A stretch of DNA of 64,000 bases from Bacteroidia bacterium (GCA_030654175.1 JAURXZ010000006.1:124001-188000), one strand, 5' to 3'. Counted from the stretch's first letter, positions 53,523-62,312 are shown. Notes: generated from the letters alone by a model not told the origin. Program-made: numbers and translations.

Positions 53523-53581
53523 TTGAAAGTTTATTTACAATTACTACTTTTGACACTTATTGTCAATATAATATATGTCAA
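53523..53581 (+). promoter_or_regulatory. Promoter and operator of the restriction-modification operon
   Basis: TTG (53523-53525), 19-nt spacer, TACTTTTG (53545-53552) form a consensus Bacteroidota promoter. Overlapping the start region is TTGACA-N5-TGTCAA (53550-53566), a perfect inverted repeat, and a third TGTCAA at 53576-53581 spans the controller start codon. The spacing suggests control by the HTH protein encoded next, as for the C-proteins of restriction systems. Confidence 0.7.
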
Positions 53582-53886
53582 CAAAAACATTAGGCGAAAA
53601 GCTTAGACAAATAAGAGAGCAAAACGAATTACCTTTACGTAAGGTAGCTGTGTTGCTTGACATTGATGTAGCCATTCTTAGCAAAATGGAACGTGGTGAG
53701 CGCAAACTATCAAAAGAGGTAGTGTTGAAACTTGCAGACATCTATAAATACAACTCGGAAGAACTTTTGGTGCTTTTTCTTAGCGAAAAAATAATGTATG
53801 AAATACAAGATGAAGACCTTGGAGAAAAAGCATTAAAAGTAGCGGAAAGAAGAGTAAAATATTTAAAAGCAAACAAGACCAAATGA
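53575..53886 (+). CDS. Xre-family HTH controller protein of the restriction operon
   Basis: 103 aa. Residues about 6-62 form an Xre/Cro HTH (LGEKLRQIREQNELPLRKVA, then LDIDVAILSKMERGERKLS). The C-terminal tail is helical and charged. It overlaps the next gene by 4 bp (ATGA type). Its position and the TTGACA/TGTCAA sites at its own promoter fit an autoregulatory controller that delays restriction until methylation is complete. That role is inference. Confidence 0.85.
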   Translation: MSTKTLGEKLRQIREQNELPLRKVAVLLDIDVAILSKMERGERKLSKEVVLKLADIYKYNSEELLVLFLSEKIMYEIQDEDLGEKALKVAERRVKYLKANKTK

Positions 53887-56870
53887 CGATTAAGGACTTA
53901 AATATAAAATATAAAGCCGACAGAGCCTACTACTTGACAAACAAGTATAATGAAACACTGCTCCGCAGTGATTTTTTAGACCCGTTTTTTGAGTTGCTCG
54001 GTTGGGATATAAAAAACACTTCCGGCAAACCCACCAATGAAAGAGAAGTAATTTTAGAAGAAGCATTAAAAGAAAATGCTTCCGAGCATTCTAAAAAACC
54101 TGATTACACGTTTCGATTATTTTCAGAAAGAAAATTCTTTTTAGAAGCCAAAAAACCTTGCGTTGCAATTGAATCAAATAATGATTCAGCTAAACAAGTC
54201 AGGCGTTATGGCTTTACAGCCAAACTAAAAATTTCAGTTTTATCAAATTTTGAATACCTAATTATTTACGACACATCCGTAAAAGTTGACAAAGACGACA
54301 CTTTTCAAAAGGCTTTAATAAAAAAATATCACTTCACTGAATATGAAAGCAAGTTTGAAGAAATCAAAAAACTTTTAGGAAAAGATGTAGTTTATTCAGG
54401 AGCATTTGAGACGGAGTGGAAAGAAATTGAAACCAAAATTAATCAGTATTCAATTGACAATCTTTTCTTAAACCAAATCAACGAATGGAGAAAATCGTTA
54501 GGTGCCGAGATTTACAAACACGAACCTAAAATTGACGAACAGCAATTAAATGATGTTGTTCAAAGTTATTTAAACAGGATTTTATTTCTTCGTGTTTGTG
54601 AAGACAGAAATTTAGAAGATTACCAAACTCTCTTGAAATTTGCTAATGCAAACGACTTTAAAGCATTAATCAAAAAGTTTGAACAAGCCGACAAACGTTA
54701 TAACTCAGGGCTTTTTGACCAATTACTTAAAGACAAGATTGTAGAAAACATTAGTTCTGTTTTTTGGTCAATTATTAAACAGCTTTATTATCCCGAAAGC
54801 CCCTACTCTTTCAGTGTTTTCTCATCAGACATTTTAGGTAGCATTTACGAAATTTTCTTGTCGGAAAAATTAGTAATTCAAAACGGTTCAATAGCTTTAG
54901 TTAAAAAGCCTGAGCATATTGACAGAGATATTATCACAACTCCGACATTTATAATTAGTGATATTTTAAGGAATACTGTTTTAACAAAATGCCAAGGTAA
55001 AACCGATAAAGAAATACTAAAACTAAAATTTTCAGATATATCGTGCGGTTCTGGAGCGTTTATTTTAGAGTTGTTTCAATTATTAAATGATATTTTGATT
55101 GACTACTATTATAAAGCAGACAAATCAAAGCTCGTTCAAACAAACGTCAATACTTACAAACTTCCTTTCAAAATAAAAAGGGACCTTTTATTGAATTGTA
55201 TTTATGGCGTTGATAAAGATTATAATGCAGTTGAAGCCACAAAATTTGGCTTGCTTTTAAAATTACTGGAAGATGAAGATGTAAATTCAACAAACGCCAG
55301 TAAGCCAGTATTGCCAGACCTTGCAAACAATATTTTCTTTGGAAATAGCTTATTGAATCCAAAACAAGTAAAAGGAAAAAAAGAACAGGTAATTATCAAT
55401 CCTTTTGATTTCTCAAAACTAAAATTTGATGTAATTGTAGGTAATCCGCCTTATATGAAGTCGGAGGATATGAAAAATATTACACCACTTGAATTGCCTC
55501 TTTACAAAACAAATTTCAATTCGGCATACAAGCAATTTGATAAATACTTTTTGTTTATTGAGCAAGGTATAAACCTACTAACTAATGACGGACTTTTAGG
55601 CTATATCGTGCCGAGCAAGTTTACAAAAGTTGGTGCTGGCAAAAAATTAAGGGAAGAACTTGCTACAAAAGGCTATCTACATTCGATTGTTTCTTTTGGC
55701 GCAAATCAAGTATTCGCTGACAAAACAACTTACACTTGTTTACTCATCTTAAACAAAAAACCTCAAAAGACTTTTCAATACGCAGAAGTTAAGAGTTTAA
55801 AAAATTGGAAAGTACGTGAACCAAATGCAGTAAAATATGCAACTAAAAACACAACCAATTTAGACAATGAAGTTTGGGTGTTAGTTCCACCAGACCTAAC
55901 CAATGCTTACAATAAAATATCTGCACAAAGTATAAAATTGGTTGATTTAGTTGGCGAGGATAATATTTTCAATGGCATTCAAACAAGTGCGAATGAAATT
56001 TACATTTTCATTTCGACAAAAGAAGATGCAAAATATTACTACTTCACAAAAAAGAATGTTGATTACAAAATTGAAAAGGCTATAACAAAACCATATTTTC
56101 AAACTTCATCAGGCGAAGACAACTTAAATACTTACAGAACATTCAAGCCAAATGCAAGAGTAATTTATCCTTACGAAAACACGCAAAAAGGAGTTGAAAT
56201 AATTCCGCTTTCAATCATTCAGAAAAAATATCCTTTGGCTTTTGATTACTTCCAAAAACATAAGACTATTCTAAACGACCCTAAAAGAGACATAAAACCT
56301 GAACCTGCAACAAAAAATGAATGGCATAGATTCGGCAGACAACAGGGTTTAAATATTTTAGCGAAGAAAGAAAAAATAATACTTGGTGTATTATCCAGTG
56401 GAGACAAATATGCTATTGATAACTTCGGAACATTATTTACATCCGGTGGCACAGCAGGTTATTGTGCAATAACTTTACCTGACAATTTCAAGTATTCCAC
56501 CTATTATATTCAAGCAATATTGAATTCTAAATATGTAGAGTGGTTTGTAATTTTAACTGGAGAAATTTTCAGAGGAAGTTACTTTGCAAGAGGAACAAAG
56601 GTTCTTAACAATTTACCTATTCGTAAAATTGATTTTGCAAATATAAAGGATAAAGGACTACACGATAAAATCGTTGAACTTCAAAAGGAGTTAATTAAAA
56701 TTCAAGACCAAATTGATGCAAACATTGGCAATAAGAGAGCATTAACTCCACTACAAAGTCAGTTTTCAAGAGAGAAAATAGCTTTAGAAAAACTATTAGC
56801 CAAATTATATGATTTAGGCAATGATGATGCGCAAATCCCACTAATCAAAGAATTGTATGAAGCTAATTGA
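53883..56870 (+). CDS. Type IIG-like restriction-modification enzyme (fused nuclease and N6-adenine methylase)
   Basis: 995 aa. The N-terminal part carries a PD-(D/E)xK nuclease core: Asp74 in KKPDYTF and Glu88-Ala-Lys90 in FLEAKKP. The methylase core has motif I DISCGSGAF (385-393) and catalytic NPPY (521-524) in FDVIVGNPPY, the Eco57I type. The C-terminal region (about 680-995) has the TaqI/Eco57I-like specificity layout and a terminal helical stretch. It should both cut DNA and methylate adenine in one strand of its site. It overlaps the methylase gene by 14 bp, so the two are co-translated. Confidence 0.85.
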   Translation: MTIKDLNIKYKADRAYYLTNKYNETLLRSDFLDPFFELLGWDIKNTSGKPTNEREVILEEALKENASEHSKKPDYTFRLFSERKFFLEAKKPCVAIESNNDSAKQVRRYGFTAKLKISVLSNFEYLIIYDTSVKVDKDDTFQKALIKKYHFTEYESKFEEIKKLLGKDVVYSGAFETEWKEIETKINQYSIDNLFLNQINEWRKSLGAEIYKHEPKIDEQQLNDVVQSYLNRILFLRVCEDRNLEDYQTLLKFANANDFKALIKKFEQADKRYNSGLFDQLLKDKIVENISSVFWSIIKQLYYPESPYSFSVFSSDILGSIYEIFLSEKLVIQNGSIALVKKPEHIDRDIITTPTFIISDILRNTVLTKCQGKTDKEILKLKFSDISCGSGAFILELFQLLNDILIDYYYKADKSKLVQTNVNTYKLPFKIKRDLLLNCIYGVDKDYNAVEATKFGLLLKLLEDEDVNSTNASKPVLPDLANNIFFGNSLLNPKQVKGKKEQVIINPFDFSKLKFDVIVGNPPYMKSEDMKNITPLELPLYKTNFNSAYKQFDKYFLFIEQGINLLTNDGLLGYIVPSKFTKVGAGKKLREELATKGYLHSIVSFGANQVFADKTTYTCLLILNKKPQKTFQYAEVKSLKNWKVREPNAVKYATKNTTNLDNEVWVLVPPDLTNAYNKISAQSIKLVDLVGEDNIFNGIQTSANEIYIFISTKEDAKYYYFTKKNVDYKIEKAITKPYFQTSSGEDNLNTYRTFKPNARVIYPYENTQKGVEIIPLSIIQKKYPLAFDYFQKHKTILNDPKRDIKPEPATKNEWHRFGRQQGLNILAKKEKIILGVLSSGDKYAIDNFGTLFTSGGTAGYCAITLPDNFKYSTYYIQAILNSKYVEWFVILTGEIFRGSYFARGTKVLNNLPIRKIDFANIKDKGLHDKIVELQKELIKIQDQIDANIGNKRALTPLQSQFSREKIALEKLLAKLYDLGNDDAQIPLIKELYEAN

Positions 56871-58467
56871 GAACGCAACAGCAGAAAAATTAAGGGGTGG
56901 CTTTTATACTCCTGAACCAATTGCAGAATTTATTTTGCGTTGGGGAATTAATGGAAGCACTGACTTTGATATACTTGAGCCAAGTTGTGGTGATGGGGTT
57001 TTTCTTGAACAGTTGAAATCTTTAAAGTCAAAATACAAATCAATCACAGCAATTGAGTTTGACGAAATTGAAGCCAAAAAAGCCGACAAAATTGAATTAA
57101 AAAATAAACAAATCATCAACGATGATTTTCATACTTATTGCAATAATACTATACAACGCTTTGATTTAATTGTGGGCAACCCACCTTACATACGGTACCA
57201 ATTTTTTGATAGACAGCAACAGGTTGAGGCAGGCGATATTTTTATTAAAGCGGGATTGACATATTCTAAACTTACAAATGCTTGGGTTTCCTTTGTTGTT
57301 GGCTCATCCCTATTACTAAAAGACAAAGGTGGTAAAATTGGTTTTGTTTTACCGGCAGAAATTTTGCAAGTTTCATTTGCATTACAATTGCGAAAATTTA
57401 TCGCACACTTTTACAATAAAATAAATATCATTTCTTTTGAAAAGCTTGTATTTCCTAATATTCAGCAAGAAGTGGTTTTACTACTTTGCGAAAAGAATGG
57501 GACTAAAGAACACAACATTGAACATATTGAATTGAAAGACGCAAGCGAATTAAAAACACTTGATACAGCAAGATTAAAAAGCCCACAAAAGAAAATTGAT
57601 TTTAAATCTAATAAATGGACTTTTTATTTTTTGGAGCAGGAAGAAATTGATTTTTTGGAAAACATTGCCAAGAAAAGAAATATTTCAACTCTTGGAAAAT
57701 ATGCAAAAGTTGAAGTTGGTATAACAACAGGCTCAAATGACTTTTTTACTGTTCCTCTTACAACAGTTGAAGAATATGACCTTCACGCCTATGCAAAACC
57801 GATGGTTGGCAGGAGCGTACAAGTCAACAGCGTAATTTTTACAGAAAAAGATTGGGAGAAAAATAAATTTTCAAAAGCAAAGGCACATTTGCTTGCGTTC
57901 CCTGACAAACAAAATCTCAATCAAAAAAATGGGGCAGTAAAATACATTGCTCACGGTGAAAGTTTGGGTATTCACAAGGGTTATAAGACAGGAATTAGGA
58001 ATGATTGGTTTGTAGTTCCCTCATTGAAAATTTCTGATGCGCTTTTTATCAGAAGAAATAATCTTTATCCAAGACTAATAATTAATGAGGCTGGAGCATA
58101 CACCACAGACACAATGCACCGTGTGTTTGTGAAACAAGGAACAGACATAAATGCTCTTACAGCAAGTTATTATAATTCACTATCACTTGCATTTACGGAA
58201 GTAAGCGGACGAAGCCACGGAGGTGGAGTTTTAGAATTAATGCCAAATGAAGCAGAGAAAGTTTTATTACCATATCACAAAGACAACGCTAAGTTACTTT
58301 CTCAAATTGACAAATTAATACGCAACAAGACGGATATTGAAGAGGTTTTAAAAATTACGAATCAGATAATTTTGAAGGAACATTATGGTTTAACGCAAAA
58401 GGAAATAAATTTAGCTCATAGCATTTGGAAAAAACTATCGGCAAGGAGATTAAATAGGGGTAAATAA
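56857..58467 (+). CDS. N6-adenine DNA methyltransferase (Eco57I-like)
   Basis: 536 aa. Motif X is GGFYTP (14-19), motif I is EPSCGDG (41-47) and the catalytic NPPY is at 108-111 (DLIVGNPPYIRY). No nuclease core is seen, so it is a pure modification enzyme, probably methylating the strand left unmodified by the fused enzyme, as in Eco57I- and MmeI-like pairs. The C-terminal half (about 240-500) should contain the specificity domain (GRSVQVNSVIF, GRSHGGGVLELMP). Overlap of 14 bp with the preceding gene. Confidence 0.88.
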   Translation: MKLIENATAEKLRGGFYTPEPIAEFILRWGINGSTDFDILEPSCGDGVFLEQLKSLKSKYKSITAIEFDEIEAKKADKIELKNKQIINDDFHTYCNNTIQRFDLIVGNPPYIRYQFFDRQQQVEAGDIFIKAGLTYSKLTNAWVSFVVGSSLLLKDKGGKIGFVLPAEILQVSFALQLRKFIAHFYNKINIISFEKLVFPNIQQEVVLLLCEKNGTKEHNIEHIELKDASELKTLDTARLKSPQKKIDFKSNKWTFYFLEQEEIDFLENIAKKRNISTLGKYAKVEVGITTGSNDFFTVPLTTVEEYDLHAYAKPMVGRSVQVNSVIFTEKDWEKNKFSKAKAHLLAFPDKQNLNQKNGAVKYIAHGESLGIHKGYKTGIRNDWFVVPSLKISDALFIRRNNLYPRLIINEAGAYTTDTMHRVFVKQGTDINALTASYYNSLSLAFTEVSGRSHGGGVLELMPNEAEKVLLPYHKDNAKLLSQIDKLIRNKTDIEEVLKITNQIILKEHYGLTQKEINLAHSIWKKLSARRLNRGK

Positions 58468-58475
58468 AAAATGCT

Positions 58476-60845
58476 ATGATTTCTAAAATCGACATAACAA
58501 ATTTTGGACTTTTCAATAACTATTCTTGGAATACTATTATTGGGAAGGATAAAACCTTTAAAAAGCTCAATATTATTTATGGTAGAAATTACTCGGGCAA
58601 AACTACATTAGCAAGGATATTTAAGTGCATTGAAGATGCTAATTTGCACAAAAATTATACCGACTGCGGATTTACAATAACTTTTAACGATGGAAAAACT
58701 ATCACAGAATCTGAATTTGAAACTGCATTTAAAGTTCGAGTTTACAATACTGATTTTGTCAAAGACAATTTAAGTTGGCTTCATAATGATGACGGAACAA
58801 TTAAACCATTCACAATTCTTGGAGCAAAAAATGTAGAATTAGATAAGCAAATTAAAAATATTGAAATCAAATTAGGAAATGAAGAAGAGAAAACTGGTTT
58901 ATTTTATGAACTAAGCGTAAATCTAAAAATTCTTACTGACCATAAGGGTGAACATCAAACAAAAAATAATTCTTTAGAAGAAAAATTAAGAAAAAGAGCA
59001 AACGATAAGATAAAGGTCGATAGTACTTTATTTCTTCCTTCGGCTTCAAAAAAAACTTACACGATTAATGACATCAAAAATGATGTATTAAGTATTGAAA
59101 ATGATTTGTCAAAACATTCGTTAGATGCAGAAAACATAGCAGAAAGATTGAAATTGATGAAAGAGGTTTCAATGGATAATATTAATTTCTTACCTGAATC
59201 ACAACCTAATTTTGCTACTTACTATCTCAAAACAAAAGAGCTTTTAATTAAAAAAATAAAGCCAAACCAACCAATAGCTGATTTAGTTAATGATAGCCTA
59301 CTACAAGAATGGGTCAGACAAGGCATTGATAAGCATAAAGAAAAACGCACTGAATGTGGTTTTTGTGGTAACCCAATAGATAAAAACTTATGGGACAAGT
59401 TAGATGCTCATTTTAGTAAAGAATCAGAAGAGTTAAGAAAAGAACTCAAAAGCCAAATTGATACTTTGGAACAAGCAAAACAAAGCCTATCAGTATTTCT
59501 TATTTTGAATAAAGATTTGTTTTACACCAGTTTATCACTAAAATTTGAAAGCATTCTAAAAGGATGGAATTCAGCAATTAAAACATATGGAAAATCTATT
59601 GACAAATTAATATCTGAGCTAAAAGAACGAGAAAAGGATATTTTTAGAGAAAAAGAATTATCAGAAGTATCGGACGTATCAGTAACAATATTTGAGGCAA
59701 TAAAAGAATTTAACGCGCTAATAGGTGAACATAATAATAAGACGAGCTCATTATCTACCGACCAAATAAAAGCGAGATTGGAGCTCCGAAAAGCAAACAT
59801 AGCTCAGTATTTAATAGATATTGATTATAAAAATGAATCCGAAAAAATTCAAGAACTTGAAAAGATTTATAAAAAGGCGGAAGCAGACTTAATCCCAAAG
59901 CAAGAAGAAATCGTAAAATTAACAGAAGAAAAACGAACTTTAGAAGCTCAAGCAAAAGATGAAAGTAAAGGTGCAGAGCTCGTAAATCAACACCTCACTC
60001 ATTTTTTTGGACACAATGAATTAAAATTAGTTGCTGAAGGTCAAACACCAAATATGAAATTTAAAATTGACCGTGATGGCATTGATGCAAACAATTTGAG
60101 TGAAGGAGAATGCAGTCTAATATCTTTTTGTTATTTCGTTGCGAAAATGGAAGATGAATTGAAGGATGAAATAAATGCCAATAAACTACTCATATACATT
60201 GATGATCCAATTTCCAGTTTAGACAGCAATCATATTTTTTTTATGTTCAGTCTCATTGAAAGTATAATTGCTAAACCAAAAAAATATGGACAGCTTTTTA
60301 TCTCTACTCATAACTTAGACTTTTTGAAATACCTCAAGAAGCTAACAATCCCAAAGTATAAACCACAGCCGAACAGTGGTGACAAGGGGGATGTGAAATA
60401 TTTTATGATAGAAAGGAAAAATAAAGGAAATACAACTTTGAAATTGGCACCTGATTATTTAAAAAATTATATTACAGAGTTTAACTATTTATTCAATCAG
60501 GTATATCAATGTTCCATTTCTGACGCTTCAACAATATCACACGATTACCAATACAACTTTGGAAATAATATGCGAAAATTTTTAGAGGCGTATCTTTTCT
60601 ACAAATATCCAAGCCACAAGCTCTCAAATGACGAAAGAATTAAAAAGTATTTCAATAATGACAGCATCACAATCAATTTAGTTAATAGAGTTATTAATGA
60701 ATATTCTCATATCGGAGAACATTTTGACAGAAGTATGGAACCCGTTGATATAGACGAAATCAATAAAATTTCAAATGCCGTAATCAATAAAATAAAGATT
60801 TCTGACCCTGACCAATATGAAGCATTACTGGAAAGCATACAATAG
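58476..60845 (+). CDS. AAA_13-family ATPase, RloC/PrrC-like candidate anticodon nuclease
   Basis: 789 aa. Walker A is GRNYSGKTT (36-44). A CxxC pair (Cys294, Cys297 in ECGFCGNP) flanked by coiled coils looks like a zinc hook, as in RloC. LSEGECSL (near 541) is the ABC signature, IYIDDPISSLD (near 573-583) Walker B, ISTHN (near 610) the switch His. Near the C-terminus, Arg700-x3-Glu704 and His745 recall the R-x3-E...H triad of PrrC/RloC anticodon nucleases. It is the last gene of the operon, 8 nt after the methylase stop. Nuclease activity is not proven by motifs alone. Confidence 0.72.
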   Translation: MISKIDITNFGLFNNYSWNTIIGKDKTFKKLNIIYGRNYSGKTTLARIFKCIEDANLHKNYTDCGFTITFNDGKTITESEFETAFKVRVYNTDFVKDNLSWLHNDDGTIKPFTILGAKNVELDKQIKNIEIKLGNEEEKTGLFYELSVNLKILTDHKGEHQTKNNSLEEKLRKRANDKIKVDSTLFLPSASKKTYTINDIKNDVLSIENDLSKHSLDAENIAERLKLMKEVSMDNINFLPESQPNFATYYLKTKELLIKKIKPNQPIADLVNDSLLQEWVRQGIDKHKEKRTECGFCGNPIDKNLWDKLDAHFSKESEELRKELKSQIDTLEQAKQSLSVFLILNKDLFYTSLSLKFESILKGWNSAIKTYGKSIDKLISELKEREKDIFREKELSEVSDVSVTIFEAIKEFNALIGEHNNKTSSLSTDQIKARLELRKANIAQYLIDIDYKNESEKIQELEKIYKKAEADLIPKQEEIVKLTEEKRTLEAQAKDESKGAELVNQHLTHFFGHNELKLVAEGQTPNMKFKIDRDGIDANNLSEGECSLISFCYFVAKMEDELKDEINANKLLIYIDDPISSLDSNHIFFMFSLIESIIAKPKKYGQLFISTHNLDFLKYLKKLTIPKYKPQPNSGDKGDVKYFMIERKNKGNTTLKLAPDYLKNYITEFNYLFNQVYQCSISDASTISHDYQYNFGNNMRKFLEAYLFYKYPSHKLSNDERIKKYFNNDSITINLVNRVINEYSHIGEHFDRSMEPVDIDEINKISNAVINKIKISDPDQYEALLESIQ

Positions 60846-60854
60846 CTTACCCAC

Positions 60855-60924
60855 AGGTGTAAGCACAATTGCAATTCGCGCAAAACCAACAGCACAAGCA
60901 AAAATTGCAATAGAGCTTACACCT
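60855..60924. repeat. Long hairpin after the AAA_13 ATPase gene
   Basis: AGGTGTAAGC-N3-ATTGCAATT (60855-60876) is matched by AATTGCAAT-N3-GCTTACACCT (60903-60924), so the stem has two paired blocks split by a 3-nt internal loop. It starts 10 nt after the stop codon. It may terminate transcription or be the remnant of another recombination site; the paired-block layout fits both. Confidence 0.65.
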
Positions 60925-61024
60925 TTGCCACGCAAAGAAAAATTATTATTTAAAATCTCTACCCTTCAAAATTTTTAAAAACTGCGAACGCACTTGCAAC
61001 ATCGAAAAAAAAACAAATACAAAA

Positions 61025-61185
61025 CGGTACGACCTGTGTTTGATTCCTTGTAGACAATTGCGCATAAAAAAGTAAAAACAAAACGGCACGACCTGTGTTT
61101 GCTAATAAAAAACAATACGACCTGTTTCCTGGCTTGTAGAAAATTGTGCAGAAAAAAATACGTACGGGTTACGACCATTGTTTGA
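61025..61185 (+). repeat. Direct-repeat array 2 (degenerate, ACGACCTGTGT family)
   Basis: Four degenerate units near 61025, 61084, 61113 and 61162 share CGGTACGACCTGTGTTTG with array 1 in the same orientation. Spacers are A-rich. It lies at the right end of the same cassette block as array 1. Confidence 0.7.
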
Positions 61186-61213
61186 ATTTGTGGGGGTGGA
61201 CAGAAGAAATAAA

Positions 61214-61405
61214 TACGCATAACATCACCTAAATTAAATGGCCGTTAATAGCCAGTTTCATCATTTGAGTTCGCAATCAAAATCGGTCGTGGCAAAAACA
61301 TTTCACAGCGGCAGAAAATTATTTTTTATTTTGTTTTTGCCACTTGTAATTGATTAATTTCGTTTACGAAGGCGGCCACTTCATTTAGCATATCGTTAGG
61401 GGCAA
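61214..61405 (+). repeat. attC-like site A
   Basis: Left box TACGCATAAC (61214-61223) and right box GTTAGGGGCAA (61395-61405) enclose an L-type stem (CTAAAT ... GGCCG with CGGCCACTTCATTTAG) and an inner perfect 11-bp stem GTGGCAAAAAC (61289-61299) / GTTTTTGCCAC (61333-61343). The whole folds as one long imperfect hairpin of about 190 nt. It is very similar in sequence to site B. Confidence 0.75.
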
Positions 61406-61427
61406 TGCAATAAAAAAGAAAAAAAAC

Positions 61428-61449
61428 GAACGGACAAGAACTTTCCGTT
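61428..61449 (+). promoter_or_regulatory. AACGGA/TCCGTT hairpin module at the cassette 1 start
   Basis: An A-rich tract is followed by AACGGA (61429-61434) and TCCGTT (61444-61449), separated by 9 nt. The same module follows site C (63764-63784). It sits 33 nt before the gene, so it is probably a leader element shared by cassettes. Confidence 0.55.
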
Positions 61450-61482
61450 AGCAAGCAACTTGAGACATAAAATATAAATAAG

Positions 61483-62307
61483 ATGCCTGAAAATAAAAAA
61501 GACTCCATCATACACTGGTTGGGCATAGGAGCAAAAGTTGCAGGTAATGTTGCTTCTAAAGTTATTGGAATTGACTCTTCAACTATCGAAGGTACTATCG
61601 CGGGAGGTGCATTGGGTGCTCTTGTGACAGAAACGCTACAAAACATTGGGAAGGATATGAGAAATCGCTATCTCTCCAAAAAAGAAGAAACCCGTATAGG
61701 TACTTCTTTTTTTTATCTATTAGAAAAGTTCAAAGAAAATATTGATAATGGACAGAAAGTTAGAGATGATAATTTTTTCGATAAACAAGAAGGAGATTTT
61801 AGCAGAAATGAGGAAATTCTTGAAGGATTATTATTGATTGCACAAAAATCTTATGAAGAAAAAAAAGTAAGATTTATTTCATATTTCTATGCCAACATTC
61901 TTTTTTCCAAACAAATAAACACCTACCACGCCAATTATTATTTAAAAATGGCCGAAGGGATGACGTATAGGCAATTTTGTCTACTAGCCATTTATTTTGA
62001 AAAAGAAAAATACGGACTTCAAGTGGACATACAACCTCCTGATTCTGCCATTGATCATTACGATATCAGAGCAGAAATGCTTTCACTAAATGACAAAGCA
62101 CATCTTATCGTTGATTTAGGTGTTACTGGAGGCAACGTTAAGAGCCAGCCCTTTTCACCAGTAATCGTTGTTATTACAGAATATGGCAAATTGTTTTATG
62201 AATTGTTTAATTTATCACAAATTCCTTTTGAAGATAAATTAGAAGTTGCAGAACAAATAATACAACCTGAATGGTTTGAAAAATTGAAAAGAGAACAGCA
62301 CCTTTGA
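61483..62307 (+). CDS. Unknown protein of cassette 1
   Basis: 274 aa, no family recognised. The N-terminus has a Gly/Ala-rich hydrophobic stretch (about 12-58: WLGIGAKVAGNVA, GTIAGGALGALV) that could be a membrane-inserting or glycine-zipper region. The rest is helical with charged segments (ETRIGTSFFYLLEKFKE, KKVRFISYFYANILF). No signal peptide or lipobox. It is flanked by an A-rich leader with a hairpin and by array 3. The hydrophobic N-terminus plus a soluble domain is the layout of some phage-defence effectors, but this is only a possibility. Confidence 0.65.
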   Translation: MPENKKDSIIHWLGIGAKVAGNVASKVIGIDSSTIEGTIAGGALGALVTETLQNIGKDMRNRYLSKKEETRIGTSFFYLLEKFKENIDNGQKVRDDNFFDKQEGDFSRNEEILEGLLLIAQKSYEEKKVRFISYFYANILFSKQINTYHANYYLKMAEGMTYRQFCLLAIYFEKEKYGLQVDIQPPDSAIDHYDIRAEMLSLNDKAHLIVDLGVTGGNVKSQPFSPVIVVITEYGKLFYELFNLSQIPFEDKLEVAEQIIQPEWFEKLKREQHL

Positions 62308-62312
62308 ATATA

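Larger units (their letters stand above)
52673..53574. other. Gene-free stretch at the start of the accessory region
   Basis: About 900 bp without a credible gene. It holds the terminator of the T9SS protease (52697-52726), an attC-like site (52884-52977), a direct-repeat array (53070-53340), an inverted repeat (53412-53475) and the controller promoter (53523-53581). Short open frames at 52836-53045 (minus) and 53085-53366 (plus) are repeat shadows. Confidence 0.7.
52969..61395 (+). mobile_element. Integron-like cassette 0, carrying the restriction-modification/ATPase operon
   Basis: Limits are set by the cassette rule: the block starts inside the GTT of site 0 and ends at the G of GTT in site A, whose left box complements the block's own first ten bases. 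Contents: direct-repeat array 1, inverted repeat, controller promoter, four genes (HTH, RM enzyme, methylase, AAA_13 ATPase), hairpin, array 2, site A. At 8.4 kb it is much longer than ordinary integron cassettes (usually under 2 kb), so it may be a fusion of smaller units. Confidence 0.5.
60846..61482. other. Gene-free stretch after the restriction operon
   Basis: About 640 bp. It holds a long hairpin (60855-60924), direct-repeat array 2 (61025-61185), attC-like site A (61214-61405) and the AACGGA hairpin module (61428-61449) before the next gene. Confidence 0.7.
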
